Shown: positions 8,960 to 19,955, numbered from the stretch's first letter. The stretch is 64,000 nt of DNA from Marinobacter sp. EhC06 (GCF_001650915.1 NZ_LXYO01000023.1:1234910-1298909); one strand, 5' to 3'. Notes: generated by a model from the sequence alone, not told the origin. Made by a program: numbers and translations.

Positions 8960-11080
8960 GTGGATCTGAAACCTTTCAAGAAATCATTCGAGCTTGGCGG
9001 CAAGACCGTCACTCTGGAAACCGGCCGTATTGCCCGTCAGGCAACCGGTTCCGTACTGGTAACCGTAGATGATATCTCCGTTCTTGGTACCGTTGTTGGC
9101 GCCAAAGAAGCCAAGCCCGGCCAGCCGTTCTTCCCGCTGACCGTGAACTACTTCGAGAAGACCTACGCTGTGGGCAAAATCCCCGGTGGCTTCTTCAAGC
9201 GTGAAGGTCGTCCTTCCGAGAAGGAAACACTTACTTCCCGCCTGATCGACCGTCCGATTCGTCCGCTGTTCCCGAACGGCTTCATGAACGAAGTTCAGGT
9301 CATCACCACGGTTATGTCCTCCAGCAAGAACCAGGATCCGGATATTGCTGCAATGCTGGCGGCTTCTGCTGCGCTGTCCATCTCCGGTATCCCGTTTGAC
9401 GGCCCTATCGGTGCGTCTCGTGTGGGTTACACCAACGAGCGCGGTTACTTCCTGAACCCGACTTTCGAAGAGCTGGAAACCTCCCTGCTGGACATGGTTG
9501 TTGCCGGCACCGAAGACGCGGTTCTGATGGTGGAATCCGAAGCCAAGGGCCTGACCGAAGACCAGATGCTGGGCGGTGTTCTTTACGGCCACCAGGAAAT
9601 GCAGACAGCGGTTGCCGCCATCAAGGAATTTGCCGCAGAAATCGGCAAGCCCCGTTGGGATTGGCAGCCGGCGACCGAGAATACAGAGCTGCTGAACGCC
9701 ATCAAGGCCGACTTTGCCGGTGCTATCGAGGAAGCCTACGGCATCCGCGACAAGATGGCCCGTTACGAGCGCCTGGGTGAGGTGAAAGCCGCTGCCGTTG
9801 AAAAACTGGCCGGTGAAGAGGAAGGCCAGCCTTCCGAAGACGAAGTTAAAAAGTACTTCGGCAAGATCGAGAAGAGTGTGGTTCGCCAGCAGGTTATCGA
9901 TGGCAAGCCCCGGATCGACGGTCGTGACAACAAGACTGTCCGTCCGATTGAAATTGAAGTTGGCGTTCTGCCCAGCGTTCACGGTTCCGCCCTGTTTACC
10001 CGTGGCGAGACCCAGGCCATCGTGACCACCACGCTGGGTACCTCCCGCGATGTGCAGATCATTGATGCCCTGGAAGGTGAGCGCAAGGATCCGTTCCTGT
10101 TCCACTACAACTTCCCTCCGTACTCTGTAGGTGAAGCTGGTCGTGTGGGCACTCCGGGCCGCCGCGAAGTTGGTCACGGTCGTCTGGCCAAGCGTGGTGT
10201 TCTGGCGGTTATGCCGACCCTGGAAGAATTCCCGTACGCAATCCGTGCGGTTTCCGAGATCACCGAATCCAACGGTTCCAGCTCCATGGCCTCTGTCTGT
10301 GGTTCCAGCCTGGCGCTGATGGACGCAGGTGTGCCCATCAAGGCGCCGGTTGCCGGTATCGCCATGGGTCTGGTCAAGGAAGGCGACAAGTTCGCGGTAC
10401 TGACTGACATCCTGGGTGACGAAGATCACCTGGGCGACATGGACTTCAAGGTTGCCGGTACCCAGGAGGGCGTAACTGCCCTGCAGATGGATATCAAGAT
10501 CAATGGCATCACCGATGAGATCATGGAGCTTGCGCTCGAGCAGGCACACGCAGCGCGTCTGCACATCCTGGGCGAGATGAACAAGGTTATCTCTACCCCA
10601 CGTGCCGAACTGTCTGCCCGTGCTCCGAGCATCACCACCATCAAGATCAACCCGGAGAAGATCCGTGACGTTATCGGTAAGGGCGGTTCTGTTATCCGCG
10701 CGATCTGTGACGAAACCGGTGCTTCCATCGATCTGGATGATGACGGCAACGTGAAGATCTACGCTGACAACCAGGAAGCTGCCCAGGCGGCGGTGAACCG
10801 GGTCAAGGAAATCACGGCTGAGATCGAAGTAGGTGCTATCTACAAAGGCCGCGTTGAGCGCATTGTGGACTTCGGTGCCTTCGTTAACATCCTGCCCGGC
10901 AAGGATGGTCTGGTGCACATTTCCCAGATCTCTGATCGCCGCATCGAGAACGTGACTGACGAGCTGAGCGAAGGTCAGGAAGTTCTGGTGAAGGTCCTGG
11001 ATGTGGACAACCGTGGTCGCGTGAAGCTGTCCATGAAGGAAATCAAGGAAGGCGATCAGCCGACCGATTTCTCTGCCTGA
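8960..11080 (+). CDS. pnp: Polyribonucleotide nucleotidyltransferase (PNPase)
   Basis: PNPase degrades RNA 3' to 5' with phosphate and is a core part of the RNA degradosome. I place the start at a GTG (8960), with AGGAG at 8949-8953, giving 706 residues. The frame is open to 8831, but those 43 extra codons cross the inverted repeat and lack family similarity. Domains are RNase PH 1, an all-helical linker, RNase PH 2 with the active-site aspartates in [15 protein letters not shown] near residue 485, a KH domain ([13 protein letters not shown], about 560) and a C-terminal S1 domain ([13 protein letters not shown], about 625-690). A terminator follows directly. Confidence 0.96.
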   Translation: MDLKPFKKSFELGGKTVTLETGRIARQATGSVLVTVDDISVLGTVVGAKEAKPGQPFFPLTVNYFEKTYAVGKIPGGFFKREGRPSEKETLTSRLIDRPIRPLFPNGFMNEVQVITTVMSSSKNQDPDIAAMLAASAALSISGIPFDGPIGASRVGYTNERGYFLNPTFEELETSLLDMVVAGTEDAVLMVESEAKGLTEDQMLGGVLYGHQEMQTAVAAIKEFAAEIGKPRWDWQPATENTELLNAIKADFAGAIEEAYGIRDKMARYERLGEVKAAAVEKLAGEEEGQPSEDEVKKYFGKIEKSVVRQQVIDGKPRIDGRDNKTVRPIEIEVGVLPSVHGSALFTRGETQAIVTTTLGTSRDVQIIDALEGERKDPFLFHYNFPPYSVGEAGRVGTPGRREVGHGRLAKRGVLAVMPTLEEFPYAIRAVSEITESNGSSSMASVCGSSLALMDAGVPIKAPVAGIAMGLVKEGDKFAVLTDILGDEDHLGDMDFKVAGTQEGVTALQMDIKINGITDEIMELALEQAHAARLHILGEMNKVISTPRAELSARAPSITTIKINPEKIRDVIGKGGSVIRAICDETGASIDLDDDGNVKIYADNQEAAQAAVNRVKEITAEIEVGAIYKGRVERIVDFGAFVNILPGKDGLVHISQISDRRIENVTDELSEGQEVLVKVLDVDNRGRVKLSMKEIKEGDQPTDFSA

Positions 11081-11098
11081 TAGCTTTCGGGCTTAATT

Positions 11099-11135
11099 AA
11101 AACCCGCCTCTCCTCTGGATTGGCGGGTTTTTTTA
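11099..11135 (+). terminator. Terminator of pnp (copy 1 of a duplicated terminator)
   Basis: AACCCGCC (11101-11108) pairs with GGCGGGTT (11122-11129) and a T run follows. An almost identical hairpin occurs again at 11325-11358. Confidence 0.9.
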
Positions 11136-11160
11136 TCTGCTTGGCTTGGGTGCAAGCGGC

Positions 11161-11260
11161 TGTTGGGTTTCCCTTTTCAAAAGACGCTACGAGCACATCC
11201 ATGTGCGCTTGTTTCGGGCCGTCCCTGGCCCTCAACACTTTTGAAAAGGGAAACCCAACA
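11161..11260 (+). repeat. Conserved-core hairpin element, copy A
   Basis: Perfect 23-bp inverted arms (11161-11183 and 11238-11260; theme GGGTTTCCCTTTTC) enclose a 54-nt loop. The loop holds the 27-nt core (11185-11211, beginning CGCTACGAGCACATCC) shared with copies B and C, followed by a smaller hairpin GGGCC-N6-GGCCC. The core and both hairpins lie between the convergent genes pnp and the hydrolase. The arms have no sequence relation to those of copies B and C. Confidence 0.85.
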
Positions 11261-11287
11261 CCCGCCCGTGGATCACAGGTAAACGCG

Positions 11288-11319
11288 GTAGGTCGGATTA
11301 GCCAAAGGCGTAATCCGAC
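11288..11319 (+). repeat. GTAGGTCGG-family palindromic repeat, copy 1
   Basis: Starts GTAGGTCGGATTAG and ends TAATCCGAC, with stem GTCGGATTA/TAATCCGAC. The same unit occurs at 21535-21571, 21591-21622 and, with a changed stem, at 25182-25214. Confidence 0.8.
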
Positions 11320-11324
11320 AAAGA

Positions 11325-11358
11325 AAACCCGCCGCTCCTCTGGATTGGCGGGTTTTTT
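11325..11358. terminator. Duplicated terminator, copy 2 (bidirectional)
   Basis: Same hairpin as 11099-11135: AAACCCGCC, a loop identical except at its first base, then GGCGGGTTTTTT. It is flanked by A and T runs on both sides, so it can serve the minus-strand hydrolase gene, whose stop codon (11357-11359) lies in the T run. Confidence 0.85.
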
Positions 11359-12229
11359 ATTGCCCCATAAACCGAATCATTTCCTTCCGATACCCGGGAA
11401 TAACAAACGTCGCCCCATGGGGCGTATCTGTCTGCAAAAACTCCTTGGGCTCCTCCGCAGCTTCGTACAAGTCCTCCCCATGATGAAAGGGAATAATCCC
11501 ATCGCGCACACTATGGATCACCATCACAGGCACCGGGCTGATTCTGGGAATATGATCCACCCCCTCGTAATCCTCAGGAATGGTCCAGCTGAGCGGAATC
11601 TGCAACGGCCAGGTAAGCCAGAACTCGCCCAGTTTCTCCCGGGCGATTCTACGGAAGCCTGAGAATGTGCCGTCCAGAATGACACCATCCAGGCGGGGCT
11701 GTTCTTCCCGCTGAGTCCATTCACTGGCCAGAGCGATTCCCAGTCCGCCGCCGAGGCTCTGGCCCAGTATGTATAGAGGCCGTTCACTCACTTCTGGCTT
11801 CTCAATCAGCCAACGCAGGCCGGTTTCGACGTCGTGCAGGGCGCCTTCGATGTCCGGGTCACCGGTGGATTTGCCGTAGCCCCGGTAGTCGATGGTAAAG
11901 ACGTTGTAGCCTCTCTCGGGCAGCCACGCAACGTTGAGGATGTGGCTGCTGATGTTCTGGGCGTTACCGTGCAGGAAGTAGACAGTGCCCCTGGCGTTGC
12001 TCTCAGGCGCTTGTGCGGGCAGCCACCAGCCATGCAGGGTCTCGCCGTCCTCGGTATCAAGGTAGACGTCCTCGTATTCCAGGTTTAGCCGGTCCGGGGT
12101 GATGTAGGTGACCCGATCGGGGTAGAAGAATACGCTGCTGCAACCGGAGAGCAGCAGAAGGGCAACCAAAAGCCCGCTTAACCGGGCCTTGGTGGCGGTC
12201 AGAAGTAGGCGTGAAGTCCGGCGTGCCAT
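11357..12229 (-). CDS. Alpha/beta hydrolase lipoprotein
   Basis: A 290-residue predicted lipoprotein hydrolase. The N-terminus has basic residues, a hydrophobic stretch and the lipobox LLLLSGC (Cys about 30), so it should be membrane anchored after lipidation. The hydrolase core shows the oxyanion motif FLHGNAQN, the nucleophile elbow GQSLGGG (Ser), the acid in HSVRDGIIP and the catalytic His in TPHGATF. This matches the BEM46/ABHD-like branch of the superfamily; substrate is not predictable. Its start overlaps the end of the upstream DUF4105 gene by 31 bases, which suggests coupled expression. It ends inside a terminator. Confidence 0.85.
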   Translation of the reverse strand: MARRTSRLLLTATKARLSGLLVALLLLSGCSSVFFYPDRVTYITPDRLNLEYEDVYLDTEDGETLHGWWLPAQAPESNARGTVYFLHGNAQNISSHILNVAWLPERGYNVFTIDYRGYGKSTGDPDIEGALHDVETGLRWLIEKPEVSERPLYILGQSLGGGLGIALASEWTQREEQPRLDGVILDGTFSGFRRIAREKLGEFWLTWPLQIPLSWTIPEDYEGVDHIPRISPVPVMVIHSVRDGIIPFHHGEDLYEAAEEPKEFLQTDTPHGATFVIPGYRKEMIRFMGQ

Positions 12230-14064
12230 GTGCTCTGGTACCTGTCGTAATGATTTTCCCGGATGAATTCAGCAAACAGGCTGAATTCGCGGCCGATGTG
12301 CCAGTTGGCTTTGGCGTAGAGCTGGTCCTGGCGGTGCTGGCTGCTGACAATCCAGGCCTTGGTTTTGGCACCGGCAAGCAGGCTGAACTGGTTGTTCTGA
12401 TGGAGCAGGCCGATATCCGCGCCCGGCGCAGCATCATAGCCTCGACGCAAGTCGTCGTCGATTTCCAGGTCGGCGGTGGCGATGGCAAAGGCCTGGGTCT
12501 GGTTGCCAAGGCGCCAGCTGCCGCCGGCTCCGCCCTCAAGATAGGGCGCTAGGACCCGGTCGGTGCCGGTGTCGGTTCGGCGGCCACCAAACCCAACCTG
12601 CCAGGACAGTGGCGAGAAAAAGGCGTTCCGCGGGCTTAACGAGCGAATTTCCACACCGGTGAGCTGTTCAAGTTGAAGCTCGTTGTTGTCGGTATAAAGG
12701 CGCGCGTCGAGCCTGAGGAATTGAAGCTGGGCGCCGGTGCGGTAGCCGGCCGGCGGGTCCAGGACGTCGTGGTAGGCCGGGCGCAGGGTCACCTGGGTGA
12801 ATTCCCGGTGTGCCTGCTGGCCAGCCCCGAGAGTCAGTCTAAAGGTGTCGTGGCCCTGGTCGTCTCTGACAACAGGCTCGGGTGGTTCCTCTGGCGGGGC
12901 GACGTTGTTGATCCGGCTGCGCTCTCTCAACAGGTCATGGGAAAGTGGTGCAGCGATTTCCCGGGGCCAGCCGTCGGCCTCGCTTTTGTAGCGAACGTAG
13001 TCGTAGGTGGCATCCAGAACATGGGCCTGCTGCTCGGCTGGCAGTGAACTCACCTCATTGGCAGCGGCGGCTACATAACCGTTGGCGATCGCCGCCGCGA
13101 GGGTCTGGTGATCGTCGGGCAGGGTAGAGAGACTGTAGGCCACGGAGGTGGCAGCGGAAGGCCGGTAATAGACTTCGCTGACCAGGTCCTTGTCCACTAC
13201 CCAACGTACCGTGTCCGACGGGATGGCGTGAGTGCTTACTTCTCCCAGCAGGTCCGTGCCCGGGCGCGCGATGTCTATCAGGGCCAGCAGGCGGTAGGCA
13301 CAGTTTTCATCGAAGAAGTAGTAGTCGAAATTGCGATCTCTGATCTCCCAGGCGTGGGCGATCATCAGGTCGACTTCGTCCTGTGTGAGGTTCAGTTTGT
13401 ACTCCCACAGGTCGCGATGCTCGATGTCCGAATACAGCCGTATTTTTTCATAGTAGGGCTGGACAGTTGTGATACCGGGATAGCCACCGAAAATGCCCTT
13501 GTAGGCGAACAGGAACTCACTGTCGTGGGCCGCGGCATCGGCGGCATAGGAAATTGTGTTGGCCAGCAGCAGGTTGGTCTCTTCATCATCCTGAGGTGGG
13601 TCAAGGCGCAAAAACGTATGGCCGAACATGGAAGAGGGGCTGTTCAGGTAAGAGGCGGCAAACACCAGGGTCACCGTCTCAGTGTTCAATGTTTCCGACC
13701 ATTCCCGGTAACCGGGGCACTCGATTTCCGGGAGCGACAGATCGAGTTGCTGGCTGAGCCAGGCTTCCCGGGCCGGGAAACGGCAGCGGGCATGGCCATC
13801 GCCTTCGCCGGGCTTCTGGATGGCTTCAAGGGTTGCCTCCAGCTCTGCCCTTGGTGAGTGCTTGCCGTCTTCGCTCAGAAAAAAGGCCGGATCGTCGGCC
13901 TGGCTGGTATATCCCTCGCCAAAGGTGTCGGGCTGATAGTGGATAAGTGTGAGCCAGGCAGGATCGAGATGGAGTTCGGATGTGTTTTCAGGCGTATTAG
14001 CCTGGGTTGGCAGGCTGACTGCAAGCCAGATCAGCGCTGGCCCAATGCGAAGCATGTTGCCCAT
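12199..14064 (-). CDS. DUF4105 domain protein, probable periplasmic/outer membrane
   Basis: A 621-residue protein with an N-terminal signal peptide (hydrophobic stretch ending near TQA). The central region has features I associate with DUF4105: AASYLNSPSSMFGHTFLRL, NTISYAADAA, YKGIFGGYPG and FDENCAYRLLALIDIARPG. The conserved His and Cys in these motifs suggest a papain-like or NlpC-like fold, but no activity is assigned with confidence. The C-terminal 200 residues alternate polar and hydrophobic residues, end in HAGLHAYF and resemble outer-membrane beta strands. It overlaps the downstream hydrolase gene. The start could be Met1 or Met4. Confidence 0.75.
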   Translation of the reverse strand: MGNMLRIGPALIWLAVSLPTQANTPENTSELHLDPAWLTLIHYQPDTFGEGYTSQADDPAFFLSEDGKHSPRAELEATLEAIQKPGEGDGHARCRFPAREAWLSQQLDLSLPEIECPGYREWSETLNTETVTLVFAASYLNSPSSMFGHTFLRLDPPQDDEETNLLLANTISYAADAAAHDSEFLFAYKGIFGGYPGITTVQPYYEKIRLYSDIEHRDLWEYKLNLTQDEVDLMIAHAWEIRDRNFDYYFFDENCAYRLLALIDIARPGTDLLGEVSTHAIPSDTVRWVVDKDLVSEVYYRPSAATSVAYSLSTLPDDHQTLAAAIANGYVAAAANEVSSLPAEQQAHVLDATYDYVRYKSEADGWPREIAAPLSHDLLRERSRINNVAPPEEPPEPVVRDDQGHDTFRLTLGAGQQAHREFTQVTLRPAYHDVLDPPAGYRTGAQLQFLRLDARLYTDNNELQLEQLTGVEIRSLSPRNAFFSPLSWQVGFGGRRTDTGTDRVLAPYLEGGAGGSWRLGNQTQAFAIATADLEIDDDLRRGYDAAPGADIGLLHQNNQFSLLAGAKTKAWIVSSQHRQDQLYAKANWHIGREFSLFAEFIRENHYDRYQSTWHAGLHAYF

Positions 14065-14153
14065 GGGTGTTTACTGCATCCGGGGTTGAACGGTATGGAG
14101 GATGGAACAATGCGCCGTCCCTGGCGCATGAGAGTCCATTCAATGAGTCAGTA

Positions 14154-14618
14154 TCAGGCTGCTACGTACTTGCTGAGTGACTCGTTTTTCTCCAGCAGCG
14201 CGACGATGGCATCGACCGCTTCGCCGGAGGTGGTGTCAGAGCTCGGGAAAATGGTGGCAAAGTTATCCTGCAGGACTTTCCGGAAGGCATCGCGATCCGC
14301 TTCGTCAACCCCCAGAAGTACTGCCAGAGTGTCCAGGTTCTCGCCGGAACCGCGGGACATGTCACGGGCGACCTTGTCGATGTTGCTGTCCATGTACATG
14401 GCCATGGACTGAACGGACTGGTTGGTTTGGCAGCCAAGGGTGCCTGAAGTCATGCCAAAGGTCTGGTTACCAAAGGTCCCGTTGGTGGTAGCGGCCAGTA
14501 CATGGGGGGCAATGCCGGATTGTCCTTTCCAGATCATGGCGCCGACACCACAGCCCGGTTGGGCAAAGGCCATGGAGGAGGCACCCAGAAGAATTGCACC
14601 TGCGATCAGTTTTTTCAT
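14154..14618 (-). CDS. DUF3015 family secreted protein
   Basis: A 154-residue exported protein. I start it at the ATG at 14618, preceded by AAGGAG, which gives a clean signal peptide (MKKLIAGAILLGASSMAFA then QPGCG); the frame is open 15 codons further but without a better site. The mature part has two cysteines in GCGVG and LGCQTN, and the motif FGMTSGTLGC is typical of the DUF3015 family found in proteobacteria. Function is unknown. Upstream on the minus strand is a TATACT -10 hexamer (14740-14745) and a leader hairpin with 9-bp arms (14661-14669 and 14682-14690). Confidence 0.75.
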   Translation of the reverse strand: MKKLIAGAILLGASSMAFAQPGCGVGAMIWKGQSGIAPHVLAATTNGTFGNQTFGMTSGTLGCQTNQSVQSMAMYMDSNIDKVARDMSRGSGENLDTLAVLLGVDEADRDAFRKVLQDNFATIFPSSDTTSGEAVDAIVALLEKNESLSKYVAA

Positions 14619-14800
14619 TATCCACTCCTTTCTGTGGTTTAAAGCTCTCGTCGCAATACACAATGCTGCCCCTGACGTGGAGCAGCATTGCGAAAACGGC
14701 CCTGACTGGTCTTGTGGAGACAGGTTGACCGTTGATTTGAGTATAGTTGATCTCCAGCCAACGCAAGTTTAAAGATTGGTGAGTAATTGATTCGGCCCAC

Positions 14801-14835
14801 AAAAAAACCGGTGCATGTTGCCACACACCGGTTTT
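14801..14835 (-). terminator. Terminator of the liv operon
   Basis: Read on the minus strand, the stem AAAACCGGTG/CACCGGTTTT is followed by a run of seven T residues. It lies 25 bases after livF. Confidence 0.88.
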
Positions 14836-14859
14836 GACCTTGCTTTCAGGAGGTTTTGA

Positions 14860-15561
<702 letters not shown>

Positions 15562-15570
15562 GTGGTTACC

Positions 15571-16326
15571 TCAGGCCTCGCCCAGATAGGCTTTGATCAC
15601 GTCGTCGTTCTGGCGGATTTCTTCCGGCGTGCCACTGGCCAGGGGGCGTCCCTGGTTGATCACGTTGATGCGGTCGGAAATATCCATTACCAGGCTCATG
15701 TCGTGCTCAATCAGCACCACGGAAACGTTGTAGTCCTCTTTCAGGCTGATAATCAGCTGATTGAGTTCCTTGGTTTCCGCCGGGTTGAGGCCGGCTGCCG
15801 GCTCGTCGAGCATTAACAGCTTGGGCTCGGTCACCATGCAGCGGGCAATCTCCAGACGCCGTTGTTGGCCATAGGCGAGGTTGCCGGCTTCCCGGTTAGC
15901 CAGGTCCAGCAGGCCAACCCGATCCAGCCAGTAGGCGGCCCGATCCAGGGATTTCTGCTCTTTGGTCCGGTAACTGGGGGTTTTGATCAGGCCAGAAATC
16001 AGGTTGGTGTTCAGGTGGCGGTGTTGAGCCACCAGCAGGTTTTCCACCACCGTCATCTGGCTGAACAGCCGCACATGCTGGAAAGTGCGCACCATCCCCA
16101 GTCGGGAGATCTTGTAGTCGGGTTTACCCTGTACTTCTCTCCCCTCGAACAGGATCTTGCCGCCGGTCGGTTTGTAAAAACCGCTCATGCAGTTGAATAC
16201 GGTGGTTTTGCCGGCCCCGTTGGGACCGATGATGGACACGATTTCGTGTTCCTGAACGTCCAGAGACACTTCGTCTACCGCCAGCAGGCCGCCAAAGCGC
16301 ATGGACAGATTCTGTACTTCAAGCAT
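15571..16326 (-). CDS. livG: Branched-chain amino acid ABC transporter ATPase LivG
   Basis: The second ATPase of the Liv importer. The 251-residue protein carries Walker A GPNGAGKTTVF, a Q-loop region, the signature LAYGQQRRLE, Walker B LLMLDEPAAGLNP and the switch region VLIEHDMSLVM. The AAGLNP motif after Walker B and the C-terminal extension GTPEEIRQ are typical of LivG. It sits 9 bases before livF and 6 bases after livM, so the set is one transcript. Confidence 0.95.
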   Translation of the reverse strand: MLEVQNLSMRFGGLLAVDEVSLDVQEHEIVSIIGPNGAGKTTVFNCMSGFYKPTGGKILFEGREVQGKPDYKISRLGMVRTFQHVRLFSQMTVVENLLVAQHRHLNTNLISGLIKTPSYRTKEQKSLDRAAYWLDRVGLLDLANREAGNLAYGQQRRLEIARCMVTEPKLLMLDEPAAGLNPAETKELNQLIISLKEDYNVSVVLIEHDMSLVMDISDRINVINQGRPLASGTPEEIRQNDDVIKAYLGEA

Positions 16327-16332
16327 CGTCTG

Positions 16333-17604
16333 TCACTCCTGCCTTTTCAGTTCAATGTGAATGCGGCGCATGGGCATCAGGCCCTGCGGACGCCAGACCA
16401 TCATCAGCACCATGGCGGCGCCGAAGATCAGCATGCGGTACTCGGAGAATTCACGGGCCAGTTCGGGCAGGATGGTGACGGCGATCGCCGCCAGTACCAC
16501 ACCGATCTGTGAGCCCATGCCGCCGAGTACCACGATGGCCAGGATGATGGCGGATTCGAGGAAGACAAACGATTCCGGGCTGATAAAGCCCTGCTTGGAG
16601 GCGAACACGGTGCCGGCAAAACCGGCAAAGAAGGCACCAATGGTAAAGGCGGACAGCTTCACCGCGGTGCGGCTCAGGCCCAGGGAGCGGGCAGCGATTT
16701 CATCTTCCCGCAGTGCTTCCCAGGCCCGACCCACGGGCATCCGCATGAATCGACGGATAACGAGCGCGGTGAATACCGCCAGAACCAGGGCAATCAGGTA
16801 CAGGAAGATAACCTTGTGCTCACCGCTGTAGGCGATGCCGAAGGTTTCGTGGAACGAGGTGTTGCCTTCTTCCTTCACCCGGCGCCCGAATTCCATGCCG
16901 AACAGGGTCGGATCCGGGATGCCACCAATGCCGTTGGGGCCGCCAGTCAGGGTTGTCCAGTTATTCAGCAATATCCGGATGATCTCGCCGAAACCCAGGG
17001 TGACGATGGCCAGATAATCCCCTCGTAGCCTGAGCACCGGAAAGCCGAGCACAAGGCCAAACAGGGCGGCGAGCAGTGCGCCGATGGGCAGTGCCAGCCA
17101 GAACGAGATGCCCAGGTACTGTGACAGTAGTGCAAAGGTATACGCACCTACGGCATAGAAGGCCACATAGCCAAGATCCAGCAAGCCGGCCAAACCAACC
17201 ACCACGTTCAAGCCGAGGGCCAGCATGATGTAGATCAGCACCAGCGTGGCCAGATCCACTGCACCACGGGATACGAAGAAAGGCCAGAACAGGGCAAGAA
17301 CCACAATGCCGGTCAGCACCCAGGACTCAATCTTGGCCCGGCGGTTTTCCGCCATGGGCTCCTTGCTGGATTGGGGCAGGGGATGCGGGAGACTCCTGAG
17401 GGTCCCCATGATCTGGTCCCGGAATAGCTGGAACAGGAATACGATCACCGCAGCGAGCAACACCATGACAACGGTACTGGCATCGGCCCCGGTCAGGGTC
17501 ACGTTGATGCCCTGTGCCTCAAGATTGAAGCCGATGATCGGGTAGGAAATGATCAGTGTAATGATCGAGCAGAAGAGCGCGTGTCTGAAATTATTAGCAG
17601 CCAT
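16333..17604 (-). CDS. livM: Branched-chain amino acid ABC transporter permease LivM
   Basis: Inner-membrane permease of the Liv importer. The 423-residue protein has an N-terminal extension with two or three hydrophobic segments before the conserved LivM core, which begins near [23 protein letters not shown]. The cytoplasmic coupling motif [15 protein letters not shown] and the terminal QGLMP motif are present. The extension (about 120 residues) resembles that of E. coli LivM, which is also about 425 residues. The ATG shares one base with the livH stop codon. Confidence 0.93.
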   Translation of the reverse strand: MAANNFRHALFCSIITLIISYPIIGFNLEAQGINVTLTGADASTVVMVLLAAVIVFLFQLFRDQIMGTLRSLPHPLPQSSKEPMAENRRAKIESWVLTGIVVLALFWPFFVSRGAVDLATLVLIYIMLALGLNVVVGLAGLLDLGYVAFYAVGAYTFALLSQYLGISFWLALPIGALLAALFGLVLGFPVLRLRGDYLAIVTLGFGEIIRILLNNWTTLTGGPNGIGGIPDPTLFGMEFGRRVKEEGNTSFHETFGIAYSGEHKVIFLYLIALVLAVFTALVIRRFMRMPVGRAWEALREDEIAARSLGLSRTAVKLSAFTIGAFFAGFAGTVFASKQGFISPESFVFLESAIILAIVVLGGMGSQIGVVLAAIAVTILPELAREFSEYRMLIFGAAMVLMMVWRPQGLMPMRRIHIELKRQE

Positions 17605-18527
17605 CAGATCTTCTCAACCTCCGGTTTGCCAAGCAGGCCGGTGGGTTTGAACAGCAGAATCAGGATCAGCAGGCTGAACGAGATCACATCCTTGTATTCA
17701 CCGCTGAGGTAGCCGGAGGTCATGCTCTCTGCCACGCCCAGTATCAATCCGCCCAGCATCGCACCAGGGATGCTGCCAATGCCGCCAAGTACCGCTGCGG
17801 TAAAGGCTTTCAGCCCGGCAATGAAGCCGAACAGAGGATCGACCGAACCGTAGTACATGCCCAGGAGCAGGCCGGCAACCGCCGCAAGTGCCGCACCGAT
17901 TACAAAGGTTGCGGAAATGATGCGGTTGGTGTCGATGCCCAACAGGTTGGCCATGCCCAGGTCCTGTGACACCGCACGGCAGGCACGGCCAGTCCGTGAG
18001 CGGGATATGAACAGGGACAGGGCTGTCATACAGATCAACGTGGTGATGAAGATGGTTATCTGCATATAGGACAGGGACATCTGGAAGCCGTCACCGGAAC
18101 CGAAGTTGAAACCGCCGTCGATCAGCGCCGGAAAACCGATGTTCCGGGAGCCCTGTGCCAGATGAACGTAGTTCTGGAGGAAGATGGACATGCCGATGGC
18201 GGAGATCAGCGGGATCAGGCGATGACGCCCCCGCACAGGCCTGTAGGCCACCCGTTCCACTGCCCAGCCCATGGAGCTGGAGACGATCATGGCGCAGAGC
18301 AGCGCGACGATCAGTATCAGAGGTAGCCAGGCAATACCAAGAGCGGCGAGGCCGGTAATGGCAATCAGCGCCGTGTAGGCACCGATCATATAGATTTCAC
18401 CATGGGCAAAGTTGATCATGCCGATGATGCCGTAAACCATCGTGTAGCCGATGGCGATCAGGGCGTAGGTGCTCCCGATCGTCAGCCCGTTGATGAGCTG
18501 CTGAGAGAAATAAAGGAGGTCTTGCAT
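17604..18527 (-). CDS. livH: Branched-chain amino acid ABC transporter permease LivH
   Basis: The other inner-membrane permease of the Liv importer, 307 residues with about eight hydrophobic helices. Recognisable family motifs are [36 protein letters not shown] and, near the C-terminus, [22 protein letters not shown] chose the ATG at 18527, which has GGAG ten bases upstream and gives the usual [15 protein letters not shown] start; the frame continues 13 codons upstream without support. A terminator-like hairpin separates it from livK. Confidence 0.93.
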   Translation of the reverse strand: MQDLLYFSQQLINGLTIGSTYALIAIGYTMVYGIIGMINFAHGEIYMIGAYTALIAITGLAALGIAWLPLILIVALLCAMIVSSSMGWAVERVAYRPVRGRHRLIPLISAIGMSIFLQNYVHLAQGSRNIGFPALIDGGFNFGSGDGFQMSLSYMQITIFITTLICMTALSLFISRSRTGRACRAVSQDLGMANLLGIDTNRIISATFVIGAALAAVAGLLLGMYYGSVDPLFGFIAGLKAFTAAVLGGIGSIPGAMLGGLILGVAESMTSGYLSGEYKDVISFSLLILILLFKPTGLLGKPEVEKI

Positions 18528-18620
18528 TGTTATGGGACTCCGAAAGCCTGCTCCCTCCGCTACCACACCCCATGCCCGGGATATCCGGGCAGGAAGTGGG
18601 GGAGGATCAACAGGAGCCTA

Positions 18621-18660
18621 GAAAAACACCTTCTCCCGGATCGCGGTGAGAAGGTGCTCT
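18621..18660 (-). terminator. Intra-operon attenuator between livK and livH
   Basis: On the minus strand, CACCTTCTC pairs with GAGAAGGTG and is followed by TTTTTC. Position just after the binding-protein gene is the classic place for partial termination or mRNA stabilisation, keeping LivK more abundant than the membrane parts. Confidence 0.75.
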
Positions 18661-18689
18661 CATGATTACCGTTTGTTAACGATTTTGGC

Positions 18690-19802
18690 TCAGTTTACCG
18701 GAGTTTTGCTTCCATCTGAATGCCATTCGTACACAACAAACTCGAACGACTTCATGTCGCCCGCTTTGTCGTATTCAACGGTGCCGATCGGAGTCTGGAA
18801 GGTGCCTTCGCGCAGGGCGGCAGCAACATCAAACGGATCGGTGGAGCCCGCGGCTTCAATGCCTTCGGCAACCAGTTGCACGGCAGTGTAGGAGGTCAGA
18901 ACGAACGGACCGGAGGGATCCTCGCCTTTGTCTTCGAACGCTTTAACCAGCGCCTGGTTTTCGGCTTTCTGGTCGAACGCCGGTGGCAGGGTTACCAGCA
19001 GGCCTTCGGCGGCTTCGCCGGCGATGGTGTTGATGTCCTTGTTACCCACGCCCTCGGGGCCCATGAAGCGGGCGTCCAGGCCAGCGGAGTCAGCCTGGCG
19101 CAGGATCAGACCCAGTTCCGGGTGGTAACCGCCATAGTAGACGTAATCCACATCAGCCTGCTTGAGTTTGGTGACCAGTGAGGAGAAATCCTTGTCACCA
19201 GCGGTGATACCTTCGAACATGGCGATTTCAACGCCCGCGTCCTTCAGGGTGTCACGAACGGCGGTGGCAATACCTTCACCGTACTGCTGCTTGTCGTGGA
19301 CAATAGCAACGCGCTCTGGGCTCTGGGAGGCAATGTAACGGGCCGCGACCGGACCCTGCATGCTGTCCAGGCCGATGGTACGGAACACCAGTTCATAGCC
19401 ACGCTCGGTGATTTCCGGGCTGGTGGAAGCCGGGGTCACCATCAGGATGCCTTCGTCTTCGTAGATGTCGGAAGCCGGCTGGGTGGAGCTTGAACACAGG
19501 TGACCGATCACGAAGCGTACGCCGTCGTTGACCAGACTGTTGGCAACGGTAACGGCCTGCTTGGGATCACACACGTCGTCGTATTCCACGGCAACCAGCT
19601 CTTCACCCATAACACCGCCGTTGGCGTTGATCTGCTCGATCGCCATGCGGGCACCGGAGAATTGCATGTCACCATACTGGGCAACGGGACCTGTCATGGG
19701 GCCGGCAATACCGATCTGGATTTCTGCAGCGGCGTGGCCGGCGCCCATCAGGGCTACGGAAGTACTAACAGCGGTTACGAGTTTTTTTACTGAAGTTCTC
19801 AT
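18690..19802 (-). CDS. livK: Branched-chain amino acid periplasmic binding protein
   Basis: A 370-residue type I periplasmic binding protein with a cleavable signal peptide (hydrophobic stretch ending GHAAA, mature start EIQIGIAGPMTG). The mature protein shows the LivJ/LivK motifs QYGDMQFSGARMAIEQIN, VEYDDVCDP (with one half of the conserved disulphide) and IGHLCSSSTQPASDIY (the other half plus ligand-binding Ser/Thr). It should capture leucine, isoleucine or valine for LivHMGF. Whether it is closer to LivJ or LivK cannot be told from sequence alone. Confidence 0.93.
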   Translation of the reverse strand: MRTSVKKLVTAVSTSVALMGAGHAAAEIQIGIAGPMTGPVAQYGDMQFSGARMAIEQINANGGVMGEELVAVEYDDVCDPKQAVTVANSLVNDGVRFVIGHLCSSSTQPASDIYEDEGILMVTPASTSPEITERGYELVFRTIGLDSMQGPVAARYIASQSPERVAIVHDKQQYGEGIATAVRDTLKDAGVEIAMFEGITAGDKDFSSLVTKLKQADVDYVYYGGYHPELGLILRQADSAGLDARFMGPEGVGNKDINTIAGEAAEGLLVTLPPAFDQKAENQALVKAFEDKGEDPSGPFVLTSYTAVQLVAEGIEAAGSTDPFDVAAALREGTFQTPIGTVEYDKAGDMKSFEFVVYEWHSDGSKTPVN

Positions 19803-19955
19803 TGAGTCTGTCCTGTTTTATTTCAGGGTTATTCTTGTGTTCTCAGAGAGTTAAACAAACACCACACCTCACTGCTTGTCAAGCAACTGGGCTGGCGTTT
19901 GCTCCGGAACACGGGCCTGTCTGCAAAGGCAAATCCCGTGCCGCTCTGAGCGGTG

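Noticed and set aside
8984..10918. Minus-strand frame of 644 codons
   Set aside because: Exact antisense of pnp, no ribosome binding site and no family motifs.
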